Of a stretch of 64,000 bases of DNA, positions 1 through 10,592 are shown in pieces. The stretch's first letter is position 1. Each line of letters opens with the position of its first letter. This DNA comes from PCRC01 sp040384665. Its GTDB lineage: Bacteria > Pseudomonadota > Gammaproteobacteria > Burkholderiales > Burkholderiaceae_C. The notes under the pieces are model-generated. The model did no database searches, was not told where the DNA came from, and was given only the letters and a program-made list of their open reading frames with translations. Location of the stretch: NCBI GenBank assembly GCA_040384665.1, contig JAZKIY010000025.1, positions 1 through 64,000 of the forward strand, given 5' to 3'. Made by a program: the position numbers and the translations under genes.

Positions 1-9
1 AAGCCTTGA

Positions 10-39
10 ATTATATACCAGCTTTTTACCACCAGTCAA
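10..39 (-). promoter_or_regulatory. strong sigma-70-like promoter firing out of the window
   Basis: Read on the minus strand there is a -35 TTGACT (34-39) and a perfect -10 TATAAT (10-15) separated by 18 bp, followed by CAAGGCTT at the edge. Such near-consensus promoters are typical of stable-RNA or ribosomal operons, and the transcribed gene must lie left of base 1. The DNA upstream of it (40-273) holds no gene. That the target is an rRNA operon is inference only. Confidence 0.5.
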
Positions 40-212
40 ATCTTTCTGAGATTTTTTGGCTTGTTCTGACTTGCATCATCACACCACCAAACCGCTTCAA
101 CCACTCAGATGCAAGACATCTTTACCTGCTGAAACAACCTCACTGCGAAGCGCTGGACCGAGGTCTTTGCGCTGCTGACTGAAGCGGTTAGCTCTTATCA
201 GCGCAGCCCTCG

Positions 213-241
213 ACTATAGCACGGGTTTTCCCGGTCGTCAC
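213..241 (-). promoter_or_regulatory. possible second, upstream promoter in the same direction
   Basis: Minus-strand GTGACG (236-241), 17-bp spacer, TATAGT (213-218). It is tandem with the stronger promoter at 10-39 and about 200 bp upstream of it, an arrangement common for stable-RNA operons. The -35 is only a 4/6 match, so this is tentative. Confidence 0.25.
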
Positions 242-273
242 TGCCCACGTCAGGTTTTTTGACAATTTGATGC

Positions 274-2550
274 TCACGCAGTCGACGCCAACAAGGGAAG
301 CGCCCTGATGCGCTTACCCGTCAACACATAGAGCGCACTGGCCAGCGCCGGGGCCAACGGGGGAACGCCGGGCTCACCTACGCCGCTGGGCTCACGCCCA
401 CTGCCCATGATGTGGGTCTGTACCTGGGGCGCCTCCGCCATGGAAGCCAGCGGTTGTGTCGGAAAGTTGCCCAACTGGACAACACCGTCCTGGATACCCA
501 CCTTGCCGTACAGCGCAGCGGTCAGGCCGAAAACGATGGCGCCCTCCATTTGCTGCGCCACGATGTCTGGGTGCACCACCTGCCCGCAGTCAATGACACA
601 CACCACGCGGTGAACCCGCGGCCGCCCATCCAGCAAAGACAGCTCGACCATTTGCGCGACCACCGAGCCAAACGAGGCGTGCAGTGCCAAGCCCCTCGCG
701 CGCCCGGCAGGGAGCGGCGTTTGCCAGCCGGCTTCTTGCGCGCAGCGCTGCAGCACCGCGCGGTGCCTGGGCGAGTCGGCGAGCAGCTGGAGCCGCAAGG
801 CCAGTGGGTCCAGCTTCAGCCGTTCGGCCAATTCGTCGATGAAGGACTCTGTAAAGAAGGCATTGTGCGAATGCCCGACGCTGCGCCAGTACCCCACGGG
901 CACCCCGCTACGGGTCGCATCGTGGCGCATGCGCTGGTAAGGCATGTTGTAAGGCAGGTCGAACAGGCCCTCTGCCGTGCTGCGGTCGGGCAAGTCCACC
1001 GGGCCTGCCAGCCAGGGCAGGGTGCGCGCCAGCCAGCGCGGGGTGACGGCATCGCCGGCCGACTGCACCTCCAGCCCCAGGACGCGCTGGTCTTTCACCC
1101 AGGCGCGCAAGGTGGCCGCTTGCGCCGGGCGGTAGAAGTCGTGTTGAAAATCCTGCTCACGGGTCCAGACCAGTTGCACCGGCCGGCCGGGGACAGCCTG
1201 CGCGATGCGCGCAGCCTGGGCGGCCACGTCCACGTCCAGCCGGCGGCCAAAGCCGCCGCCCAGCAGGGTGGTGTGCACCGTGACATGGTCGGCATCCAAA
1301 CCGGTGGCACGCGCTGCGGCCGACCGGGCCATCCCGGGCACCTGGGTCGGCAGCCACAGCTCCAGCCGGTCTGGGGCGGTGTAGCGGGCGGTGGCGTTCA
1401 TGGGCTCCAGCGTGGCGTGGGCCAGGTAGGGCGCGCTGTATTCGGACTCGACCAGTGTGGCGCTGGCATCCGTTGGCCGGTTACCCCGGCTGTGGAACGT
1501 GGTGCCTGCGTCACCCTGGGCGCGCAGGCGGAGCTGCTCGGCGATCGCGCCGGTGCTGGGCAGCGGGCCATCGGCAGGCGCCCACTGCACATCGAGCTGC
1601 TGTGCCGCCTCCTTGGCCTGCCACCAGCTGGCGGCCACCACGGCCACACCACCAGTGCCGCCAGAGAGCGGCGGCAACGTGACCACCGCCAGCACACCAG
1701 CCCGGCTGCGGATGGCCGCCTCGTTGCGCGCCGAAGCCACCGCGCCGCCGCGCTGCGGGTTGAACTGGATGGCCGCGTAGCACTGGCCGTGCAGGCGAAC
1801 GTCGATGCCAAACTGGGCCGAGCCGTCCACCTTGGCAGGCACATCGCGGCGTGGCGGCGAGGTGCCAATGAGTTTCCAGTCTGCGGCGGGCTTGAGTTGC
1901 ACCTCGCGCGGCGCCTTGCCGGCGGCACGGGCAGCCAGTTCGCCAAAGTGCGCGCTTCGGCCCGAGGCATGGCTGACCCGCCCGGCCGACACCACCACCG
2001 CGTCGGGCGAAACACCCCAGGTTTCGGCCGCGGCCAGCACCAATGCCGCTCGGGCGGTGGCGCCGGCCAGGCGCATCGTGTCCCAGGCGTCGGCCACGCT
2101 GGAGGAGCCGCCCGTGGCGTTGACCCCGAGTTGGGCCGCAGCATGGCCCACGGCCCAGCGCGTCAGGCGGATGCCCGCAGACGGCTCGGTCGCGTCCAGT
2201 TCACGGGGGTGGATCGGCAAGCTGGCCACAAACATGGCCACGTTGCCGTAGATGCGCTCTGGGCCGGCCGACACCAGGGTGATGCGGTCCAGTGGCATGT
2301 CCAGCTCTTCCGCCACCAGCATGGGGAGTGCGGTGTGCACACCCTGCCCCATCTCGCTGCGCGGCATGGCCAGCAACACGGTGCCATCGGGCTGGACCTT
2401 GATCCAGCCGTTGAGCGCCACCTCACCGGGGCCAACGGGCAGTTCTTTGCCATTGCCCAGGCGGGACGCTGGCGCTGACGACATGCAACCCACCAGCAAG
2501 GCGCCGGAGGCTGCACCCGCGCTCAGCAAAAACGCACGGCGCTTGATCAT
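274..2550 (-). CDS. iorB: molybdenum hydroxylase large subunit (isoquinoline 1-oxidoreductase beta / aldehyde oxidase type)
   Basis: A 758-aa molybdopterin-cytosine-dinucleotide subunit of the xanthine dehydrogenase superfamily. The N-terminus starts MIKRR, followed by a hydrophobic stretch ending in LLVGC, which looks like a Tat and/or lipoprotein signal and implies a periplasmic enzyme. The GGGFGRR cofactor loop lies around residue 430 and the catalytic-glutamate motif GVGEP near the C-terminus. I chose the ATG at 2550 because it overlaps the stop of the upstream 2Fe-2S subunit gene (ATGA) and starts directly at the signal sequence; the frame stays open further upstream. The two genes form a translationally coupled operon. 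The cytochrome c subunit that often accompanies periplasmic members is not next to them. The substrate (an N-heterocycle or aldehyde) cannot be told from sequence. Confidence 0.88.
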   Translation of the reverse strand: MIKRRAFLLSAGAASGALLVGCMSSAPASRLGNGKELPVGPGEVALNGWIKVQPDGTVLLAMPRSEMGQGVHTALPMLVAEELDMPLDRITLVSAGPERIYGNVAMFVASLPIHPRELDATEPSAGIRLTRWAVGHAAAQLGVNATGGSSSVADAWDTMRLAGATARAALVLAAAETWGVSPDAVVVSAGRVSHASGRSAHFGELAARAAGKAPREVQLKPAADWKLIGTSPPRRDVPAKVDGSAQFGIDVRLHGQCYAAIQFNPQRGGAVASARNEAAIRSRAGVLAVVTLPPLSGGTGGVAVVAASWWQAKEAAQQLDVQWAPADGPLPSTGAIAEQLRLRAQGDAGTTFHSRGNRPTDASATLVESEYSAPYLAHATLEPMNATARYTAPDRLELWLPTQVPGMARSAAARATGLDADHVTVHTTLLGGGFGRRLDVDVAAQAARIAQAVPGRPVQLVWTREQDFQHDFYRPAQAATLRAWVKDQRVLGLEVQSAGDAVTPRWLARTLPWLAGPVDLPDRSTAEGLFDLPYNMPYQRMRHDATRSGVPVGYWRSVGHSHNAFFTESFIDELAERLKLDPLALRLQLLADSPRHRAVLQRCAQEAGWQTPLPAGRARGLALHASFGSVVAQMVELSLLDGRPRVHRVVCVIDCGQVVHPDIVAQQMEGAIVFGLTAALYGKVGIQDGVVQLGNFPTQPLASMAEAPQVQTHIMGSGREPSGVGEPGVPPLAPALASALYVLTGKRIRALPLLASTA

Positions 2551-3005
2551 GCCGCCCTCCCGGACTTGGCGGCGCGGTGGATCGCGGCGCGCACCCGCTG
2601 GTAGGTGCCACACCGGCACAGGTTGGTGATGGCGGCGTCGATGTCGGCGTCGGTGGGATGGGGTTTGGCGTCCAGCAACGCAGCGGCCGCCATCAGCATG
2701 CCGCTCTGGCAGTAACCGCACTGCGGCACCTGCTCCGCGACCCAGGCCTGCTGCAGCGGGTGCAGGCCGGTGGGGCCAGCCAGACCTTCAATCGTCTGGA
2801 TTCGCTGGCCCGCAACGGCAGAGGCCGGGGTCACGCACGAGCGCACGGGCTGACCATTCACCCGCACGGTGCAGGCGCCGCAAGCGGCAACGCCGCAACC
2901 AAATTTGGTGCCGGTGAGGTTGAGCACATCGCGCAACACCCAGAGCAGGGGCATGGCACCGTCCACCGCCACGGGCGTACGGATGCCGTTCACAACCAAT
3001 TCCAC
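2547..3005 (-). CDS. iorA: 2Fe-2S subunit of the molybdenum hydroxylase
   Basis: A 152-aa electron-transfer subunit with two [2Fe-2S] domains. The plant-ferredoxin-like N-terminal cluster has CGVAACGACTV at about residues 37-47 plus a later Cys; the all-alpha C-terminal cluster has CGYCQSG around residue 97 and NLCRCGTY near 130. It has no signal peptide, as usual for small subunits exported together with a Tat-bearing large subunit. It is first in the operon, with a 4-bp overlap to the large subunit gene. It passes electrons from the Mo centre to an unknown acceptor. Confidence 0.9.
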   Translation of the reverse strand: MELVVNGIRTPVAVDGAMPLLWVLRDVLNLTGTKFGCGVAACGACTVRVNGQPVRSCVTPASAVAGQRIQTIEGLAGPTGLHPLQQAWVAEQVPQCGYCQSGMLMAAAALLDAKPHPTDADIDAAITNLCRCGTYQRVRAAIHRAAKSGRAA

Positions 3006-3108
3006 AAGCCATCCTTCAGGCCAAAGGGCCCATTCAGGCCACTATAAAAGCCCGGTCGCTGGTACGTTAGAGCGGTGCCCCCAGCCTCACCCCGGATAAT
3101 CCCGCCCC

Positions 3109-5016
<1,908 letters not shown>

Positions 5017-5047
5017 ACCCGCGCCACCGGAGTACAGTGCAGTGGCC

Positions 5048-6691
5048 ATGCCCCACGCCACTGCCTGCCCCCCGCGCCAACCCGTGTGGCACCGCTGCGG
5101 CCTCTGGCTGACCCTGCTGCCGCTGCTGTGGCTCACCGCCTGCGCCAGCCTGCCCGACAACGTGGCACGCCCGGCGTCCACCGCCTGGGCCAGCCCGGAC
5201 CAGACGGCCCTGGGCCAGCTGGTGGCGCGGCAGCTGCAACAGCAAACCAAACCCGCTGCACCCGCCAACACGGCCGCTGGCGCACGCCGGCGCGCACCAC
5301 TGGCCACGGCCGCGGCACCGCGCAACGACTCCGGTTTCCAGTTGCTCGACAGCGCGGCCATGGCCTTCAGCAGCCGCATTGCGCTGATCGACGCGGCCCA
5401 GAAAACGCTGGACCTGCAGTATTACGCCATCCACGCCGACCCCAGCACCGAGCTGCTGTTCCAGCACCTGCGGCAGGCGGCCGCGCGCGGCGTGCGCATC
5501 CGCATCCTGCTGGACGACTTCAACAGCACCGGCCCCAACGCCCAGGTGCTGAAACTGGCGTTTGAGCCCGGCACCGAGCTGCGGCTGTTCAACCCGCTGC
5601 CCGGCGGGCGCGGCTCCAGCGTGCTGCGCATCTTCGGCTCGCTCAACGACGTGCCACGCATCCAGCGCCGCATGCACAACAAGATTTTTGTGGCCGACAA
5701 CGCCATTGCCATCACCGGCGGCCGCAACCTCGGCGAGACCTACTTCGGCCAGGGCCGCGACACCAATTTCGTGGACCTCGACGTGCTCGCCGCCGGCCCC
5801 ATCGTGCGCGACCTGTCGGCCAGCTTCGACCAGTACTGGAACAACCCGCTGGCCTACCCGGTGCAGGCGCTGGTCTCGCCCCAGGACCTGGCGGCGCTGA
5901 AGGCGGCTGAACCCGTCCAGGCCAAGTCCGAGCCCGCGGCGTCGCCGGCGACGTTCAGCCTGGAACGGATGGCCCTGACCCGTGCCGCCGCCGTGGTGCT
6001 GGTGGACAAACCGTCCAAGATCGGCGCCGACGCCGACGACGTGGAAGACGCCCAGGAAACGCTGATCGACGGCCTGCTGCAGCTCTTTGGCCGGGCGCAG
6101 CGCGACCTGCTGATTGTGTCGCCCTACTTCGTGCCCGGCGAACGCACGATGGCGGTGTTTTCCGCCCTGCGCCAGCGCGGCGTGCGCATCCGCGTGCTGA
6201 CCAATTCGCTGGCCTCCAACGACGCGCCACTGGCCCATGTGGGTTACGCGCGCTACCGCGAAGCCCTGCTGAAGAACGGCATCGAGCTGTTCGAGATGCG
6301 CTCCGAGCAGTCGGGTTCGATCACCGGCCTGGGCTCGGGCGCGTCCGGCGCCTCGGGCGGGTCCCGGGCCAGCCTGCATTCCAAACTGGTGGTGATGGAC
6401 GGCCGGCTGATCGTGGTCGGCTCGATGAACCTCGATTTGCGTTCGCAGCTGCAGAACTCCGAGGTCGCGCTGCTGATGCGCAGCCAGAGCCTCTCGGCCC
6501 AAGCCACCCGTTTGATTGAGGCGACGCTGGCCAACGAGGCCTACCGGGTGCAGTTGGTCAACGGCCAGCTGGTCTGGGCCGCGCCGGCCAGCAGCGGCCT
6601 GCCCGACAGCACCCACGAACCCGACGCCAGCACCAGCCTGCAGCTGATGCTCAAGCTGATTGGCCCGTTCGCGCCGGAAGAGATGCTCTAA
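5048..6691 (+). CDS. phospholipase D-family lipoprotein, cardiolipin synthase C-like
   Basis: A 547-aa protein with an N-terminal hydrophobic segment and lipobox (LTAC near residue 30), so probably lipid-anchored. It has two HKD motifs of the PLD superfamily: HNKIFVAD near residue 210, with the following GGRN, and HSKLVVMD near 445, with the following GSMN. This architecture matches the ClsC/YmdC group, which makes cardiolipin from phosphatidylglycerol and phosphatidylethanolamine. A GTG at 5042 would be better spaced from the GGAG at about 5028, so the start could be two codons earlier. A Gly/Ser/Ala stretch just before HKD2 is a species-specific insertion. Confidence 0.85.
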   Translation: MPHATACPPRQPVWHRCGLWLTLLPLLWLTACASLPDNVARPASTAWASPDQTALGQLVARQLQQQTKPAAPANTAAGARRRAPLATAAAPRNDSGFQLLDSAAMAFSSRIALIDAAQKTLDLQYYAIHADPSTELLFQHLRQAAARGVRIRILLDDFNSTGPNAQVLKLAFEPGTELRLFNPLPGGRGSSVLRIFGSLNDVPRIQRRMHNKIFVADNAIAITGGRNLGETYFGQGRDTNFVDLDVLAAGPIVRDLSASFDQYWNNPLAYPVQALVSPQDLAALKAAEPVQAKSEPAASPATFSLERMALTRAAAVVLVDKPSKIGADADDVEDAQETLIDGLLQLFGRAQRDLLIVSPYFVPGERTMAVFSALRQRGVRIRVLTNSLASNDAPLAHVGYARYREALLKNGIELFEMRSEQSGSITGLGSGASGASGGSRASLHSKLVVMDGRLIVVGSMNLDLRSQLQNSEVALLMRSQSLSAQATRLIEATLANEAYRVQLVNGQLVWAAPASSGLPDSTHEPDASTSLQLMLKLIGPFAPEEML

Positions 6692-6729
6692 TTTTCTAGA
6701 ATAGGTTTTGAATTGACGATGGACACAGC

Positions 6730-7935
6730 ATGACCGAGGGACAGCACTGGACGATTGCCAACCGGGCACAACGGATGAACCCGTCTGTGCTGCGCGAAAT
6801 CCTCAAGGTCACCGAGCGGCCCGGCATCATCAGCTTTGCCGGTGGCCTGCCGTCGCCCCGCACCTTCCCGGTGGACGCGTTTGCCGAAGCCTGCACCAAG
6901 GTGCTGCGGGACGACGGCGCCGCCGCTTTGCAGTACGCCGCCAGCGAAGGCTACGGCCCCCTGCGCGAACAGGTCGCCGCTGGCCTGCCCTGGCCAGTGG
7001 ACCCGGCCCAGGTGCTGATCACCACCGGCTCGCAGCAGGGGCTGGACCTGGTGGCCAAGGTGCTGATCGACGCGGGCAGCCGCATCCTGGTGGAAACGCC
7101 CACCTACCTCGGTGCGCTGCAGGCCTTCACGCCCATGGAGCCCACGGTGCACAGCGTGGCCAGCGACGCCGACGGCCCGGTGCTGGCCGACCTGCAGGCG
7201 CAGATCGGCCAGGGCCCTGACCGCGCCCGCTTCATTTACCTGCTGCCCAACTTCCAGAACCCGACCGGCCGCACCATCACCGAAGCCCGCCGCGCCGCGC
7301 TGTCGGCCGAGGCCGAAGCGCTGGGCCTGCCCATCGTGGAAGACAACCCCTATGGCGATTTGTGGTTTGACGCGCCCCCACCGGCGCCACTGACCGCGCG
7401 CAACCCCGACGGCTGCGTCTACCTCGGCTCGTTCTCCAAAGTGCTGGCCCCCGGCCTGAGGCTGGGGTTTCTGGTGGCCCCCAAGGGCATTTACCCCAAG
7501 CTGCTGCAGGCCAAGCAGGCGGCCGACCTGCACAGCCCGAGCTTCAACCAGCGCATGGTGTCCGAGGTCATGCAGGGCGGTTTTCTTGACCGCCACGTGC
7601 CGACCATCCGGGCGCTGTACAAGGCCCAGCGCGACGCGATGCTGCAGGCCCTGCAGCGCGAGATGCCCGCTGGCGTGACCTGGAATTCGCCCGACGGTGG
7701 CATGTTTTTGTGGGCGCAGCTCCCCGCTGGCCTGAACGCGGTGGACCTGCTCCCCAAAGCGGTGGATGCCGGCGTGGCCTTCGTGCCCGGCGCGGCGTTT
7801 TACGCCAGCGAGCCGGACGCGCGCACGCTGCGGCTGTCGTTCGTGACCGCCAGCGTCGATCAAATCAACACCGGCGTGGCCGCGCTGGCCGGCACCATCC
7901 GCGACGCGATGGCCGCCCCCCAGCGCCGGAGCTGA
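6730..7935 (+). CDS. PLP-dependent aminotransferase, 2-aminoadipate/LysN-like
   Basis: A 401-aa fold-type I aminotransferase (class I/II). The motif ISFAGGLPSPRTFPVD near the N-terminus and the PLP lysine in GSFSKVLAPGLRLGF (Lys237) are characteristic of the stand-alone relatives of MocR/2-aminoadipate aminotransferases. NFQNPTGRT and EDNPYGDLWF are the other PLP-pocket motifs. The gene is followed at 2 bp by a GST gene and then a PhzF gene, all co-directional, suggesting an operon. Substrate unknown; branched-chain, aromatic and aminoadipate amino acids are all possible for this group. Confidence 0.85.
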   Translation: MTEGQHWTIANRAQRMNPSVLREILKVTERPGIISFAGGLPSPRTFPVDAFAEACTKVLRDDGAAALQYAASEGYGPLREQVAAGLPWPVDPAQVLITTGSQQGLDLVAKVLIDAGSRILVETPTYLGALQAFTPMEPTVHSVASDADGPVLADLQAQIGQGPDRARFIYLLPNFQNPTGRTITEARRAALSAEAEALGLPIVEDNPYGDLWFDAPPPAPLTARNPDGCVYLGSFSKVLAPGLRLGFLVAPKGIYPKLLQAKQAADLHSPSFNQRMVSEVMQGGFLDRHVPTIRALYKAQRDAMLQALQREMPAGVTWNSPDGGMFLWAQLPAGLNAVDLLPKAVDAGVAFVPGAAFYASEPDARTLRLSFVTASVDQINTGVAALAGTIRDAMAAPQRRS

Positions 7936-7937
7936 CC

Positions 7938-8558
7938 ATGCTGCACATCTGGGGGCGACTCAGCTCGATCAACGTGCGCAAGGTGGTCTGGACGGCGCAG
8001 GAGCTGGGCCTGACGCTGCAGCGCACCGACGCCGGTGGCCAGTTTGGCCTGGTGAAAGACGCCGACTTCCTGCGCCTCAACCCCAACGGCCTGGTGCCAC
8101 TGGTTCAGGACGAAACCACCACGCTGTGGGAGTCCAACGTCATCGTGCGCTATTTGTGCGCCCAACACGCCGCCGGCACGCTCTACCCCGAGCCGCTGGT
8201 CGAGCGCTTCGAGGCCGAGAAGTGGATGGACTGGCAGCAGACCACCCTCAACCCGGCTGGCCGCGGCGCTTTCTTCCAGTGGGTGCGCACGCCGGCCGAG
8301 CAACGCAACCCGGCGGTCATCGCCCAGTCCACCGCCGCCACCGAGGCGCTGATGGGCCTGCTCGACCACCACCTGGCCCAGCACCGCTACCTCACCGGCG
8401 AGTTGTTCACCATGGCCGACATCCCGATTGCCTGCGAGGTGCACCGCTGGTTCGCACTGCCCCAGCCGCGCCCGCACTGGCCGCACCTGGAACGCTGGTA
8501 CGCCCGCGTGCGGGCCCGGCCCGCCACCAGCGGCGTGCTGGACATCGCCCTGAGCTGA
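7938..8558 (+). CDS. glutathione S-transferase family protein
   Basis: A 206-aa GST. The thioredoxin-like N-terminal domain has IWGRLSSINVRKVVW with the catalytic-site Ser/Asn, NPNGLVPLV with the cis-proline, and WESNVIVRYL, the glutathione gamma-Glu binding motif. The helical C-terminal domain has LTGELFTMADIPIACEV, the N-capping box. The ATG at 7938 follows the aminotransferase stop by two bases, so translation is probably coupled. Cytoplasmic; substrate not deducible. Confidence 0.88.
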   Translation: MLHIWGRLSSINVRKVVWTAQELGLTLQRTDAGGQFGLVKDADFLRLNPNGLVPLVQDETTTLWESNVIVRYLCAQHAAGTLYPEPLVERFEAEKWMDWQQTTLNPAGRGAFFQWVRTPAEQRNPAVIAQSTAATEALMGLLDHHLAQHRYLTGELFTMADIPIACEVHRWFALPQPRPHWPHLERWYARVRARPATSGVLDIALS

Positions 8559-8563
8559 CCCGC

Positions 8564-9406
8564 ATGGCCACGCGCGCTTTCCAGCAGGTCGATGTGTTCA
8601 GCGCCACGCCCTACCTGGGCAACCCGGTGGCGGTGGTGCTGGACGGCACCGGCCTGGACGACGCCACGCTGCAGCGCTTTGCGCGCTGGACCAACCTGTC
8701 TGAAACCACCTTTGTGCTGCCGCCGACCGACCCGGCGGCCGACTACCGGCTGCGCATCTTCACCCCCGGCGGTGAACTGCCGTTTGCCGGCCACCCGACG
8801 CTGGGCAGCTGCCACGCCTGGCTGGCCGCCGGTGGCCAGCCCAAAGCGGGTGACACGGTGGTGCAGCAGTGTGCGGTGGGGCTGGTGCAGATCCGGCGCG
8901 AACAGGGGCAACTGGCCTTTGCCGCACCGCCGCTGCGCCGCAGTACACCCGCAGCCGATGTGCTGGCCAAGGTCGCTCTGGCGCTGCGGCTCAGCCACCA
9001 CCACATCCATGCCACTGCCATGCTGGACAACGGGCCGGTCTGGCTCGCGCTGCTGCTTGACAGCCCTGCGACGGTGGCACGGCTCGCGCCCGACCACGCG
9101 GCGCTGAAAGCCGCCGGCATCAAGGTCGGCGTGGCCGCCACCGGCCAGAACGCCTGCGGCACCGACCTGCTGGTGCGCGCCTTTGCCGCGCCCATCGGCG
9201 TGGACGAAGACCCGGTCACCGGCAGCCTGAACGCCAGCCTGGCCCAGTGGCTGATGGCCGACGGCCAGCTGCCCGACCACTACACCGCCGCACAGGGCAG
9301 CGCCCTCGGGCGGGCGGGCCTGGTGCGGCTGGCGCGGGACGCGGCGGGCCAGGTCTGGGTCGGCGGGGACTGCGTCAGCGCCATCACCGGGCAGGTGCTG
9401 CTGTGA
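8564..9406 (+). CDS. PhzF-family isomerase
   Basis: A 280-aa protein of the PhzF/YddE family (diaminopimelate-epimerase-like fold). It begins FQQVDVFSATPYLGNPVAVV and carries the active-site glutamate motif NLSETTFV. The glycine-rich motifs GGELPFAGHPTLG and the C-terminal DEDPVTGS are the family signature. It starts five bases after the GST stop. No phenazine genes are nearby, so this is the general, uncharacterised branch. Confidence 0.87.
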   Translation: MATRAFQQVDVFSATPYLGNPVAVVLDGTGLDDATLQRFARWTNLSETTFVLPPTDPAADYRLRIFTPGGELPFAGHPTLGSCHAWLAAGGQPKAGDTVVQQCAVGLVQIRREQGQLAFAAPPLRRSTPAADVLAKVALALRLSHHHIHATAMLDNGPVWLALLLDSPATVARLAPDHAALKAAGIKVGVAATGQNACGTDLLVRAFAAPIGVDEDPVTGSLNASLAQWLMADGQLPDHYTAAQGSALGRAGLVRLARDAAGQVWVGGDCVSAITGQVLL

Positions 9407-9475
9407 ACCGAAGCCACGGCCTGGCGCACACTGCAAGCGCCGGCTGACGGGGTCGCGCGGGCGACTGGCATTTTC

Positions 9476-9535
9476 AAATTTGATAGCAGAACTGCAAGCC
9501 TTCACTAGGGCTCGCGGCAGTTTTGATTCAAAAAC
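9476..9535 (+). repeat. interspersed repeat copy 2, intergenic
   Basis: Between the PhzF and histidine phosphatase genes. It contains TTGATAGCAGAACTGCAAGC, then TTCACTAGGGCT and TTTTGATTCAAAAA. It is related to the segments at 4740, 26093, 43026 and 44718. The rest of the 9407-9599 gap shows no gene. Confidence 0.6.
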
Positions 9536-9599
9536 ATGGCTTGGAAGCCGGTCACAGCAGCGACAGACCGCCCGACAGCCCGCACAGCACAATCCGCCC

Positions 9600-10274
9600 A
9601 TGGGAACCTTGACTCTTGTGCGCCACGGCCAGGCTTCGTTTGGCGCCGCCGACTACGACCAGCTCAGCCCGCTGGGCCGGCAGCAAAGCGTGTTGCTGGG
9701 CGAGTACTTCCGCCACAAGGGCCAGGCCTTTGACGCGGTGCTCACCGGCAGCTTGAAGCGCCACGCCCAAACCTGGGCCGGCATTGCCGAAGGCGCGCAG
9801 TGGGCCGCGCCGCCCACCCCGCTGGTGTGGCCCGGCCTGAACGAGTACGACGCCGAAGCGGTGATCACCGCCATCCACCCGCAGCCACTCGCCAAGCCCG
9901 ACACGCCCGAGCTGTACCGCCACCACTTCCGTCTGCTGCGCGACGGCCTGACGCAGTGGATGGCCGGCGTGGTCAGCCCGCGTGGCATGCCCACCTACAA
10001 CGACTTCCGCGCCGGTGTGGTGGGCGCGCTGGAGCATGTGCGGAGCCAGTGCAGCGGCCAGGTGCTGCTGGTCTCCAGCGGCGGGCCGATTGCCACCGCG
10101 GTGGGCCATGTGCTCGGCACCACGCCAGAGACCACCATTGAGCTGAACCTGCGCATCCGCAACAGCGCGCTGACCGAGTTCGCCTTCAGCGCGCGGCGCC
10201 ACATGCTGCTGACCTTCAACACCCTGCCCCACCTGGACACACCGGAACGCAGCGGGCTGGTCAGCCACGCCTGA
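9600..10274 (+). CDS. histidine phosphatase family protein
   Basis: A 224-aa protein of the phosphoglycerate mutase/acid phosphatase superfamily. It has the catalytic LVRHGQASF at residues 6-14 and a late motif VSSGGPIATAVGH; the usual second histidine of this motif is replaced by SGG, as seen in several SixA/PGM-like proteins of Burkholderiales. The ATG at 9600 starts right at the conserved strand; upstream in-frame codons lie in the repeat and are not conserved. Substrate unknown. Confidence 0.82.
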   Translation: MGTLTLVRHGQASFGAADYDQLSPLGRQQSVLLGEYFRHKGQAFDAVLTGSLKRHAQTWAGIAEGAQWAAPPTPLVWPGLNEYDAEAVITAIHPQPLAKPDTPELYRHHFRLLRDGLTQWMAGVVSPRGMPTYNDFRAGVVGALEHVRSQCSGQVLLVSSGGPIATAVGHVLGTTPETTIELNLRIRNSALTEFAFSARRHMLLTFNTLPHLDTPERSGLVSHA

Positions 10275-10348
10275 ACCGGCGCCGCACCGTCGGCACAAGG
10301 CGCCATACACGCGGGCCCATTGACCCCCTCGGAATGACAAAGCACCAC

Positions 10349-10367
10349 CTGCAGTGAACCACTGCAG
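10349..10367. promoter_or_regulatory. perfect inverted repeat upstream of Nit1C copy 1
   Basis: CTGCAGTG-AAC-CACTGCAG, an 8-bp perfect dyad about 180 bp upstream of the sigma-54 promoter and just left of the conserved upstream box at 10367-10398. It may be an activator site or a hairpin. It has no counterpart in the second copy. Confidence 0.4.
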
Positions 10368-10398
10368 TGCGTGACTTTGTGCACATCTTGGTGCGGCG
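10367..10398 (+). promoter_or_regulatory. conserved upstream box, copy 1 (candidate enhancer-binding-protein site)
   Basis: Contains GTGCGTG, then GCACATCTTGGTGCGGCG. The GCAC-N6-GTGC part is a dyad resembling an NtrC site, but one base shorter than the classical spacing. The same block (GTGCGTG, 8 bp, GCATCTTGGTGCGGCG) occurs at 14512-14543 before the second copy. It lies about 140 bp upstream of the -24 element, a normal position for a sigma-54 activator. Confidence 0.5.
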
Positions 10399-10481
10399 CA
10401 AGGCCGCACGGCGTGGGCCACGCCATGGCATGCGGTGGGCCGTGAAAAAAGTTTTTACCCAATCATTTGCACACCCGTTCA

Positions 10482-10500
10482 TTGGTTGCACATTGATCGC
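10482..10500 (+). promoter_or_regulatory. second conserved promoter box, copy 1
   Basis: TTGGTTGCACATTGATCGC, found again as ATGGTTGCACATTGATCGC at 14627-14645. It lies about 30 bp upstream of the -24 element here and about 41 bp in the second copy. This is a position where IHF or a second activator dimer could act. Confidence 0.45.
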
Positions 10501-10528
10501 GCCTCGCGCTGCGTGAGCGCGTCTGCCG

Positions 10529-10546
10529 TGGCACGTTGGGTGCTTT
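10529..10546 (+). promoter_or_regulatory. sigma-54 promoter of Nit1C copy 1
   Basis: TGGCACGTTGGGTGCTTT, with GG (10530-10531), ten bases, GC (10542-10543): the -24/-12 arrangement of RpoN promoters. Predicted start of transcription is near 10555, about 54 nt before the ATG at 10609. The paralogous promoter at 14685 has the same TGGCACG and TGCTTTGAGGA segments. Confidence 0.75.
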
Positions 10547-10592
10547 GAGGAGCGTGTGCGCACACCTCCATCAACACTGTCTTTGCCCAACC

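Noticed and set aside
10381..10394. Canonical NtrC site GCAC-N7-GTGC
   Set aside because: Spacing here is six, and the copy-2 arm reads CGCA; kept only as an enhancer-like box, not as a proven NtrC site.
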